Below, in pieces: positions 23,939 to 30,976 of a DNA stretch of 64,000 bases. This DNA comes from Streptomyces sp. LHD-70 (lineage in GTDB: Bacteria; Actinomycetota; Actinomycetes; Streptomycetales; Streptomycetaceae). The first letter of the stretch is position 1. Every line of letters begins with the position of its first letter. The position numbers and the translations under genes were made by a program. The stretch covers positions 1-64,000 of the forward strand of contig NZ_JAVIFW010000027.1 of the NCBI RefSeq assembly GCF_031157275.1. The letters are read 5' to 3'. The notes under the pieces were generated by a model. The model was not told the origin of the DNA, made no database searches, and saw nothing but the letters and a program-made list of their open reading frames with translations.

Positions 23939-25948
23939 ATGCCCCGGCCCCGAGAGTTCACCGCCGCCCGACTCGCCCCGCCCGAGTGGCTGGTCCGGAG
24001 CCTCGGCACGCTGAAGCCGCAGCCGGCGCCGATCCCGTGGCCCGCGGTCGCCCGCGCGGCCGTCGCGATGGCGCTGCCGCTGGCGGTCGGGCTCGCGGCG
24101 GGCTACCCGGCGTACGGCGCGCTCGCGTCGATGGGCGCCCTGTCCGGGGTCATCGGCGACACCGCGACCGCGTACCGGATGCGGGTCTACAACATCGCCG
24201 TGCCGCAGCTGTTCGGCGCGGTCGGCGTCACGCTCGGCACGCTGGTGTACGGACACGGCTGGGTCGCCGTCGCCGTCGTGACGGCCATCGCGCTGATCTC
24301 CGGGATGATCTCCACGGTCGGCGCGGTGGCGTCCGTGTCCGGGCTGCTGCTCCTGCTCAACTCGGTGGTCGGGGCAGGCCTCCCGATGCCGGGCGACGAC
24401 TGGTGGATCGCGCCGCTCCTGATGACCAGCGGCGGCCTGCTCGTCCTCACGCTCGCGCTGCTCGCCTGGCCCGTGCGGTCCGGGGTGCCGGAACGGGTCA
24501 CGGTCGCCGGGGCGTACCGCACCGTGGCCGACCTCCTGGAGAAGGCGGGCGCCGACCCGGAGGCGTACGCGGCGGCCCGGCAGGACGTCACGCACTCCCT
24601 CAACCAGGCGTACGACGTGGTGCTCGCCCGGCGCGCGCTCTACCACGCCCGCAACCCGGACCTCGTACGGCTGCTCGCGCAGCTCAACGCGGTCATCCCG
24701 ATCGTGGAGGCGGCGCCGGCCGCGTACGAGCGCGGGCGTCCGCTGCCGCCCGAAGTGCCCGACGCCGTGCGGTCGTTGGCGGACGCGGTGGAGCGGGGCT
24801 TCGCCGGGCCCGTCGGGCTGCGGCTGCCCGAGGGCCCGCAGGGTCCGGCCGCGCACGCGGTGGACGCGGCGGTCCGGTACGCGGCGGACGCGCTGGCCGA
24901 GTCCGACCCGGGCAACGTGGACGACCGGCTCGGCCGCCCCGCCGCCCTGCGCGACCGCGTCCGCCGCGCCGCCCGCAACGTCCTGCTCTCGGCCGCGTCC
25001 TGGCGGTACGGGCTGCGGCTCGCGCTGTGCATCGGGCTCGCGCAGTCCCTGGTGTCGCTGATCGACGTGCCGCGCTCGTACTGGGTGGCGCTGACCATCA
25101 CCTTCGTCATGAAGCCGGACTTCGGCTCGGTGTTCTCGCGGGCCGTGCTGCGCGCTGTCGGCACGGCGGCGGGCCTGGTGCTCGCGGCGGCGGTGCTCTC
25201 GCAGGTGCCGCGCGGCTGGTGGGACGTGCCCGTGCTTGTGCTGCTCGCGCCGCTGATCCCGGCCCTGACGCCGCGCGGGTACGGCTACCAGACGGCGGCG
25301 ATCACCCCGGTGATCCTGCTCCTTTCCGACGTCCTCAACCACCAGGGCGCGGCCCTCATCGCACCGCGGATGTACGACTCCCTGATGGGCTGTGGGATCG
25401 CCCTGGTCGCGGGCTATCTGCTGTGGCCGGAGAGCTGGGGCACGCGGATCGGCGACCGGCTGGCGGGCGCGGTCGCGGACACCGCCCGGTACGTCGAGTG
25501 CGCCTTCCTCGACCCGGCGACTCCCGGCGTCCCCGACCCGGCGGCCCGCGCCCGCATGCGTCGGCGCATCTACCGCGATCTGTCCGTCGTTCGTACGGAG
25601 TTCCAGCGCGCCCTCACCGAACCGCCGCCGTTCGGGACGCGGGCCGCCGCGTTCTGGCCGCTCGTCGTCGCCCTGGAACGGGTCGTGGACGCGACGACCT
25701 CCGCCCGCGTCCGCATCCGCCACGGCGCGCCCCGGCCCACCCCCGCCGAGTCCAAGGAACTCTCGCTCCAACTGGAGCAACTGGCGGAGGACTTGAGGGA
25801 GGACGCCGCGCTGCGGCGGGCGGCCGAGGGCTCCGTGCCCCGTCCGCACGAGCCGCTCGACGACGATGACGGCACGCTCGGTCCCCTGCGGCGGGAGATC
25901 GCGGCGGCGCGGGCGGTGGCGGGGCCGGGCGGGTCGGCGCCGGCGTGA
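23939..25948 (+). CDS. FUSC family membrane protein (aromatic acid exporter-like)
   Basis: A 669-residue protein with two groups of five to six membrane helices (about residues 35-165 and 360-495), each followed by a soluble helical region. This is the layout of the FUSC/YccS/AaeB family of efflux proteins. The motif RSYWVALTITFVMKPDFGSV at the start of the second group is typical. It should export small aromatic acids or similar compounds. The ATG at 23939 lies just after the repeat array that ends the EEP gene, with no good Shine-Dalgarno, so it may depend on readthrough from upstream. Confidence 0.87.
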   Translation: MPRPREFTAARLAPPEWLVRSLGTLKPQPAPIPWPAVARAAVAMALPLAVGLAAGYPAYGALASMGALSGVIGDTATAYRMRVYNIAVPQLFGAVGVTLGTLVYGHGWVAVAVVTAIALISGMISTVGAVASVSGLLLLLNSVVGAGLPMPGDDWWIAPLLMTSGGLLVLTLALLAWPVRSGVPERVTVAGAYRTVADLLEKAGADPEAYAAARQDVTHSLNQAYDVVLARRALYHARNPDLVRLLAQLNAVIPIVEAAPAAYERGRPLPPEVPDAVRSLADAVERGFAGPVGLRLPEGPQGPAAHAVDAAVRYAADALAESDPGNVDDRLGRPAALRDRVRRAARNVLLSAASWRYGLRLALCIGLAQSLVSLIDVPRSYWVALTITFVMKPDFGSVFSRAVLRAVGTAAGLVLAAAVLSQVPRGWWDVPVLVLLAPLIPALTPRGYGYQTAAITPVILLLSDVLNHQGAALIAPRMYDSLMGCGIALVAGYLLWPESWGTRIGDRLAGAVADTARYVECAFLDPATPGVPDPAARARMRRRIYRDLSVVRTEFQRALTEPPPFGTRAAAFWPLVVALERVVDATTSARVRIRHGAPRPTPAESKELSLQLEQLAEDLREDAALRRAAEGSVPRPHEPLDDDDGTLGPLRREIAAARAVAGPGGSAPA

Positions 25949-25958
25949 AGGTCCCCTG

Positions 25959-26010
25959 GCCGCACCTCGTAGCCGCCCCTCGTAGCCGCACCTCGTAGCC
26001 GCCCCTCGCC
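25959..26010 (+). repeat. 13-bp tandem repeat downstream of the FUSC gene
   Basis: Four 13-bp units alternate GCCGCACCTCGTA and GCCGCCCCTCGTA (25959-25971, 25972-25984, 25985-25997, 25998-26010). They begin 10 bases after the FUSC stop codon. Confidence 0.88.
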
Positions 26011-26077
26011 GCACCCCGGCTGCCGCCCCGTCGTGGCGGGTCGCGCCCTGTGGCGGAGCCGCACATGTCACAGGCCC

Positions 26078-26095
26078 GCGCCCCTTTCGGGGCGC
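26078..26095 (+). terminator. GC hairpin, possible terminator
   Basis: GCGCCCC-TTTC-GGGGCGC forms a 7-bp stem with a 4-base loop in the gap between the FUSC gene and the lipoprotein gene. There is no U-run, as is usual in streptomycetes. Confidence 0.55.
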
Positions 26096-26160
26096 TCCCG
26101 CGTTGCCCCGTCCGGCCCATCCACCGCGAGCACTCCCGGCCGGGTCGACACGATGGACGT

Positions 26161-26880
26161 ATGACCCCGTGCACCGCTCGCCGTCGACGTACCGCGGTGC
26201 TGCTCGCCGGAAGCCTCACCCTGGCCGCCGGGGCCGCCGGCTGTGCCGACGTGGATGGGCTGCGCAGTGACGGGCGGATCGACGAGGTGACCAAGCCGCT
26301 CGCGCTGTGGCAGGACAGCCGGCCCGCGCCCGTCGCGCCGGGGCAGCAGCCGGGGAAGCCCGCGCCCGTGCCCGGGGTGCCCGAAGTCCCCTCGGGGGAC
26401 ATGCGGGACGCCGACCCGCTGGACGTCGTACGGGCCGACTTCGCCGCCGCGGGCGAGCAGGACGGCGGCAGCGGGCGGCTGGTCGACCAGCGGGCCGTGC
26501 GGCTGCTCGCGGACTGCTCGGGGCAGGCGTGCCCGGTGCGGCCGCCCGTGCTGCACGACCTGACCGGGGACGGCAAGGACGAGCTGATCACCGCCGTGGA
26601 CGTGGACGGCCGTACCAGCGAACTGCGCGTCTACACCGTCGAGGCCGGCCGCGTCACCCGCGTGCTCGCGCGGCGGGCCGTCCTGGAGGGCGTCGAGGTC
26701 GCCGCCGGACACCTCGCCGTACGCGAACCGACCAGCAACCCGGTGTACGTGAGCGTCTCGGACTACGTGTGGGACGGGAAGGGCGCCATGGCCCTGGACG
26801 ACCTGAGCCTCGACGAGTGCCGCGCGCCCCGGACCGGCACCGGGACCGGCGACGAGCCCTGCCCGCGGGCGGACCGGTGA
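26161..26880 (+). CDS. Probable lipoprotein upstream of a histidine kinase
   Basis: A 239-residue exported protein. The basic start MTPCTARRRRTAVLLAG leads into a lipobox LTLAAGAAGC (Cys about residue 28), so it is anchored outside the membrane. The mature part has a Pro-rich linker (about residues 55-75) and a domain with DLTGDGKDELITAVDVDG, an FG-GAP/calcium-like turn, ending in a Cys-containing tail. The stop overlaps the kinase start by four bases (GTGA), so the two are coupled. A role as partner or modulator of the sensor kinase, as CseA is for CseC, is inference from context. Confidence 0.82.
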   Translation: MTPCTARRRRTAVLLAGSLTLAAGAAGCADVDGLRSDGRIDEVTKPLALWQDSRPAPVAPGQQPGKPAPVPGVPEVPSGDMRDADPLDVVRADFAAAGEQDGGSGRLVDQRAVRLLADCSGQACPVRPPVLHDLTGDGKDELITAVDVDGRTSELRVYTVEAGRVTRVLARRAVLEGVEVAAGHLAVREPTSNPVYVSVSDYVWDGKGAMALDDLSLDECRAPRTGTGTGDEPCPRADR

Positions 26881-28217
26881 GTCTGCGCTGGCAGATCGCC
26901 CTCACGATCACCGCGGTGTCCTGTGTGGTCGCGGCGGTCCTCGGCGTCCTCGTGCACAACGTGGTGGCCCGGCAGACCGTCGGCGAGGTCCGCAAGGAGG
27001 TGCGGCAGGAGCTCGACGCCGCCCTCTCCGCGTACGAGTACGGGACGTCCACGAGCGGCGACCGGATCGCGCTCGACCCCCGTGAACTGCCCGGCCCCCT
27101 CCGGGAGTTGGTGGCCGAGGGCGAGCAGGGCAGCATGGTCGGCTCCCGGCGCGGGCAGCCCGTGATGTGGGCGGCGGCGCCCGCGGACGGCAGGCCGCTC
27201 GCGGTCTGGTCGCCGTACCGGGACACCCGGGACCGGCTGGCCGCCATCGACACCGCGATCCTCGGCTCGGCGCTGCTCGCCGCCGGGGCCGTCACGCTCG
27301 CCGGGATCTTCCTGGCCACCGGGATCAGCCGCAGGCTGAGCAGTACGGCGCAGGTGGCGCGGCGGATCACCGAGGGCGATCTGGACGCGCGGGTCGGGAT
27401 GACACCGGGGCGCGGCGGGCGCGGCGGCCGTGACCGAAAAGGCGGGCGCGAACGCGGACGCGACGGGCGCGCAGGAAAGGGCGGACGCGGCGGCCGGGAC
27501 GGAAAGGGCGGACGCGGCGAGCGCGGCGGAAAAGGCGGGCGCGGCGGGCGGGACGAGGTGCGGGACGTGGCCGGGGCGCTCGACTCCATGGCCGCCTCGC
27601 TGCAGTCCCGCCTGGAGACGGAGAAGCGGTTCACGGCGGACGTGGCGCACGAGCTGCGCACCCCGCTGACCGGCATGGTCGCGGCGGCCGGGCTGCTGCC
27701 CGAGGGCCGGCCCAAGGAGATGATCAACGACCGGCTGCAGGCGCTGCGTTCCCTCACCGAGGACCTCCTGGAGATCTCCCGGCTCGACGCGGGCGCCGAA
27801 CACGCCGACCTCGCGCCCTGCGCCCTCGGCCCGCTGGTGGAGCGGGCGGTGCGCGCCACGGGCCTGGAGGCCGAGGTGCGGGTGGTGCGGGACACGGTGG
27901 TGGAGACGGACCGGCGCCGCCTCGACCGCATCCTCGCCAACCTGATCACCAACGCGCACCGGCACGGCCGTCCGCCCGTGGTGGTGACCGTCGACGGCCC
28001 GGTGATCGAGGTGCTCGACCACGGGGCGGGCTATCCGGCGGAGCTGATCGAGCAGGGCCCGCAGCGGTTCCGTACGGGCGATCCGGGGCGCGGGAGGGGC
28101 CACGGCCTGGGCCTGACCATCGCACTCGGCCAGGCCCAGGTGCTCGGGGTGGGCGTGGAGTTCACCCATGGGCCGGAGGGCGGCGCACGCACGGTGCTGC
28201 GCCTGCCCTCCGGCTGA
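26877..28217 (+). CDS. Sensor histidine kinase with Arg/Gly tract in the HAMP region
   Basis: A 446-residue membrane kinase. Helices lie at about residues 7-27 and 124-146 around a ~95-residue external sensor. HAMP helix 1 (SSTAQVARRITEGDLDARVG) is followed by an unusual ~50-residue Gly/Arg/Lys/Asp tract (about 177-226), then HAMP helix 2 (VRDVAGALDSMAASL). The HisKA motif is FTADVAHELRTPLTG (phospho-His about 257). Next come N-box ILANLITNAHRHG, G1 DHGAGYP and G2 GRGHGLGLTIA. The GTG start overlaps the lipoprotein stop. No response regulator gene is adjacent, which is unusual for this class. Confidence 0.88.
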   Translation: MSLRWQIALTITAVSCVVAAVLGVLVHNVVARQTVGEVRKEVRQELDAALSAYEYGTSTSGDRIALDPRELPGPLRELVAEGEQGSMVGSRRGQPVMWAAAPADGRPLAVWSPYRDTRDRLAAIDTAILGSALLAAGAVTLAGIFLATGISRRLSSTAQVARRITEGDLDARVGMTPGRGGRGGRDRKGGRERGRDGRAGKGGRGGRDGKGGRGERGGKGGRGGRDEVRDVAGALDSMAASLQSRLETEKRFTADVAHELRTPLTGMVAAAGLLPEGRPKEMINDRLQALRSLTEDLLEISRLDAGAEHADLAPCALGPLVERAVRATGLEAEVRVVRDTVVETDRRRLDRILANLITNAHRHGRPPVVVTVDGPVIEVLDHGAGYPAELIEQGPQRFRTGDPGRGRGHGLGLTIALGQAQVLGVGVEFTHGPEGGARTVLRLPSG

Positions 28218-28534
28218 GCCGCACGAACTGGGGGAGCAGTCCGTTCGGGACCGGGACCCGTGCCGAGGTCTGGTCATCGGTGTGGCTCGGCACGGGTGAG
28301 CGGTGGTACCCGGGAGTTCGTTCGTGGAGCAGTGGAGCTGTGGAGCTGTGGAGCTGTGGAGCACAGGACCGGTCGGGCCTGGGGGGGGTGGCCTGGACGG
28401 ACATTGGGGGAAGCAGTCCGTCCAGTCTGCTTGGCCCGACCGGTCCTGATGTGATCCGGCCGCCGGGGTGTGAAGCGGCCGGCCGTCCCGCCGGTGTGCT
28501 GCTTGCCGACGGGCACAGTCGGAGTGCCCTGCGG
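28218..28534. ncRNA. Structured non-coding interval with nested hairpins and repeats
   Basis: No gene fits here. Perfect inverted repeats occur at 28256-28267/28286-28297 (12 bp) and at 28365-28379/28433-28447 (15 bp, AGGACCGGTCGGGCC). The latter encloses a 9-bp stem, TGGACGGAC/GTCCGTCCA (28394-28402, 28416-28424). The motif GGGGGA(A)GCAGTCCGT appears twice (about 28230 and 28406). An 8-bp repeat GTGGAGCT with five units fills 28324-28363. It could be a terminator region or a small structured RNA; transcription is unproven. Confidence 0.4.
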
Positions 28535-29191
28535 TCAGCGGATCTTGGCGAATCCCTTCGTCAGACCGTTCTGCCAGAGCTGGTCAACGCGGGCCCGCTC
28601 GTTGGCATCGGGCTGCGCGTTGGTGCAGGACGGGCCGGGGCCGCCCCCGGACATCAACTCACTGCACGGGCCAGAGTAGTTGTCCGGGAGGCCGAGCACA
28701 TGGCCGGTCTCGTGCGTGGTGACGCGGGTGGAGTCGTACTGCTGGTTCTGCGCGTAGTCGAGGAATATGTAGCCGCGGCCGTGGCCGTCCGTGGAGGCGT
28801 ACGAGCCGCGCGGGTCGTTGCCCTCGCGGTACTCGAAGTCGCCGGAGGAGCCCTCCTGCAGCTTCACGTTCGCCACGGAGCTGTTCCAGATCTGGGTGCT
28901 GCGGTCGATCTGGGCCTTGAAGGTCGGCGCCTTGGCCGCGCTGTACGTGACGGTCACCGCCTGCGCACCCGGGTTGGCGGCGCGCTTCTTCGCGACCGTC
29001 TTCCAGACGGCGTCGAAGAAGGCCTTGTTGGCGGCGGCGTTCTCGCCGGACTTCTCGTACGCGGCGTACGAGGGTACGGACGAGGGAGCGGAGGGTACGT
29101 CGGTGACGGCGGACGCGGGTGCCGCGCCGAGCGCCGCGGTGGCGAGACCGAGGCCGATGGCGGCCGAGAGCGCCGACTTGGACAGTCGCAT
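28535..29191 (-). CDS. snpA: Snapalysin family secreted zinc metalloprotease
   Basis: A 218-residue secreted protease (small neutral protease, peptidase M7). Residues 1-28 are a Sec signal peptide ending GAAPASA, followed by a short propeptide. The zinc site THETGHVLGLPDNYSGPC shows the M7 HExxHxxGxxD pattern (His, His and Asp ligands), and CSELMSGGGPGPSC provides the two conserved cysteines. The size matches Streptomyces SnpA. It is divergent from a LysR regulator, exactly as snpA and snpR are arranged in other streptomycetes, so the regulator should activate it. Confidence 0.95.
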   Translation of the reverse strand: MRLSKSALSAAIGLGLATAALGAAPASAVTDVPSAPSSVPSYAAYEKSGENAAANKAFFDAVWKTVAKKRAANPGAQAVTVTYSAAKAPTFKAQIDRSTQIWNSSVANVKLQEGSSGDFEYREGNDPRGSYASTDGHGRGYIFLDYAQNQQYDSTRVTTHETGHVLGLPDNYSGPCSELMSGGGPGPSCTNAQPDANERARVDQLWQNGLTKGFAKIR

Positions 29192-29273
29192 GGGGGGCTC
29201 CTACTCGTGTGGGGCGAGCGGTCACCCGAGAGTGTGTGGGGAGTTCGGGGCCCGGGGGATGATGGCAGTCGGC

Positions 29274-29290
29274 GATAACGCCGAGCTATC
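29274..29290. promoter_or_regulatory. T-N11-A LysR-type site between snpA and its regulator
   Basis: GATAACGCCGAGCTATC contains GATA and TATC as an interrupted dyad with the T-N11-A spacing typical of LysR operators. It lies about 80-100 bases from both divergent starts. Confidence 0.5.
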
Positions 29291-29376
29291 ACCCTGACAA
29301 GGCGTGGCCAACTCCAGTCCATCTGTGGCGGTTTGAGAGTCTGGTGTGATCACTGAGACGGCCATACGCTCACCGC

Positions 29377-30324
29377 ATGGAGCTTGAGGTGAGACACCTC
29401 CGCGCGGTGTGCGCCATCGCCGACACCGGCAGTCTGCACAAGGCTGCCCGCCGACTCGGCATGAGTCAGCCCTCGTTGACCACTCAGCTCCGCCGGATCG
29501 AGGACTCGCTCGGCGGCCGGCTCTTCGCCCGCGAGCGCACCGGCTGCCGCCCGACACCGCTCGGCCGGGTCCTCCTCAGCCGGGCCAGACCACTCGTCAC
29601 GGAGATGCAGGAGCTGGTCAACGAGGCCAGAGCGGTGGCCGCGCGGGCGGGCGACGGCCCGGATCTGCGCATCGGCTCCACCGCCAGCCGGGCCATCCCC
29701 GGCTGGCTGCGCCGGCTGCGCACCCGGCACCCCCAGGCCAGGCCCGCCATCCAGACGGACGTGTCGGCGGACGCGCTGGTCCACCTCGTCGTCGAGGGAC
29801 AGCTCGACGTGGCGTTCGTGCACGAGGTGGAGGGCTCCCCGCTGCGGCTGCCGCCGGGCCTCGCGCACCGGGTCCTGGTGGCGCGCGAGCCGCAGTTCGT
29901 CGGGATCGCCGCGGACCACCCGGCGACGGAACGGGAGACGGTACGGCTCTCCGACCTGAAGGACGACCAGTGGATGGTCGACCCGACGGTGGACGGGGAG
30001 CGCACGGGCCTGCTGCGGGTGCTGCGCGCGGCGGGCATCGACCCCCGTGTCCTGCACGGCGACTACCTCACCGCGGCCACGCTCGTCGCGACCGGCGATG
30101 TCGTCACGGTCTGCCAGCCCACCTCCCTGGGCCGCCCGGGCATGGCGCTCCGCCCCCTCGAAGGCGACCCTCTCGGCGTACGGCTGCTGCTCGTGGGACG
30201 TACGGAGCAGGAGCTGGACCGGGCGTACGACGATCTGGAGTCGGCCTACTGGGAGGCGGCCTGGGAGGCGCCGGAGTACCGGGCCTGGCTGCGTCGCAGG
30301 CCGGGGCGCGGAAGGGCCGCCTGA
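29377..30324 (+). CDS. snpR: LysR family regulator, probable activator of snapalysin (SnpR-like)
   Basis: A 315-residue LTTR. The winged HTH spans residues about 3-62 (LRAVCAIADTGSLHKAARRLGMSQPSLTTQLRRIEDSLGG). The effector domain follows to about residue 295 (LRIGSTASRAIPGWLRRLR onward) with a Trp/Arg-rich tail. It is divergent from the snapalysin gene, the known genetic arrangement for snpR, which is required for protease expression. The symbol rests on this context and family, not on a sequence comparison. The ATG is the first start before the HTH. Confidence 0.88.
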   Translation: MELEVRHLRAVCAIADTGSLHKAARRLGMSQPSLTTQLRRIEDSLGGRLFARERTGCRPTPLGRVLLSRARPLVTEMQELVNEARAVAARAGDGPDLRIGSTASRAIPGWLRRLRTRHPQARPAIQTDVSADALVHLVVEGQLDVAFVHEVEGSPLRLPPGLAHRVLVAREPQFVGIAADHPATERETVRLSDLKDDQWMVDPTVDGERTGLLRVLRAAGIDPRVLHGDYLTAATLVATGDVVTVCQPTSLGRPGMALRPLEGDPLGVRLLLVGRTEQELDRAYDDLESAYWEAAWEAPEYRAWLRRRPGRGRAA

Positions 30325-30525
30325 CCTGCCCCGACCAGGCCTTTGGTCCCTTTTCCTGCCGCTGGATCCGCCTTTACACACATGTGCTCGGGCTTCGCGT
30401 CTTTCGTTACGTTCCTTACGCCTGACTCCCATACGGCATCCGTAGCTTCGTTGGTGTCGCCGCCGCAGGAGGCGAGCCCACCGCCACGAGACCGCTACGA
30501 GACCGCTACGAGAGAGAGCACCGTC

Positions 30526-30873
30526 ATGCGCGCCACCCGCCGTACCCTCCGCACCTCCGTCCTCGCCGCCGGCGTCGTCGCCGGCACAGCCGCGATGCCG
30601 GTGGCCACCGCCTTCGCGGACACCCCCCAGCCGGCGGCGCACCAGGACCAGGGCGGCCAGGACCAGAGCGGCCAGGACCAGCCCGTGCCCAGCGGCTGGG
30701 GGCAGCACAACGCCGCCCACGACCGGCTCGTCCCGCACGCCGGTGTGAAGGCCGGGGCCGAACTGCCCGACGGCGACCACACCCCGCTCCTCGCCGCGGG
30801 CGGCGGCATGGCGGCGGCCGGCGCCGCGGGCCTGAGCTTCGCGATGCTGCGCCGCGGCCGCGAACAGGACTGA
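30526..30873 (+). CDS. Small secreted or cell-surface protein
   Basis: A 115-residue protein. Residues 1-32 form a signal peptide (MRATRRTLRTSVLAAG to AFADT). A Gln/Asp-rich repeat segment follows (DQGGQDQSGQDQPVPSG), then a hydrophobic C-terminal segment (LLAAGGGMAAAGAAGLSFAMLRRGREQD) that could act as a membrane anchor with a basic tail. It lacks an LPxTG motif. The frame is open upstream, but the start at 30526 gives a normal signal peptide. Short repeats (CGAGACCGCTA, about 30486-30513) lie directly before it. Function is unknown. Confidence 0.8.
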   Translation: MRATRRTLRTSVLAAGVVAGTAAMPVATAFADTPQPAAHQDQGGQDQSGQDQPVPSGWGQHNAAHDRLVPHAGVKAGAELPDGDHTPLLAAGGGMAAAGAAGLSFAMLRRGREQD

Positions 30874-30919
30874 ACCGCCCGTACGGGTAAGGGGAGAAGC
30901 TCCCGTACGGGCAAGGGAG

Positions 30920-30951
30920 ACGTGGGGCACCCGACGGGGGGTGCCCCACGT
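30920..30951. terminator. Bidirectional terminator hairpin
   Basis: Perfect 13-bp stem ACGTGGGGCACCC / GGGTGCCCCACGT with a 6-base loop between two convergent genes. A smaller palindrome, CCCGTACGGG, occurs twice just before it. Confidence 0.8.
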
Positions 30952-30976
30952 TCTCGTACGCAAAGCCGCGGCGGGC

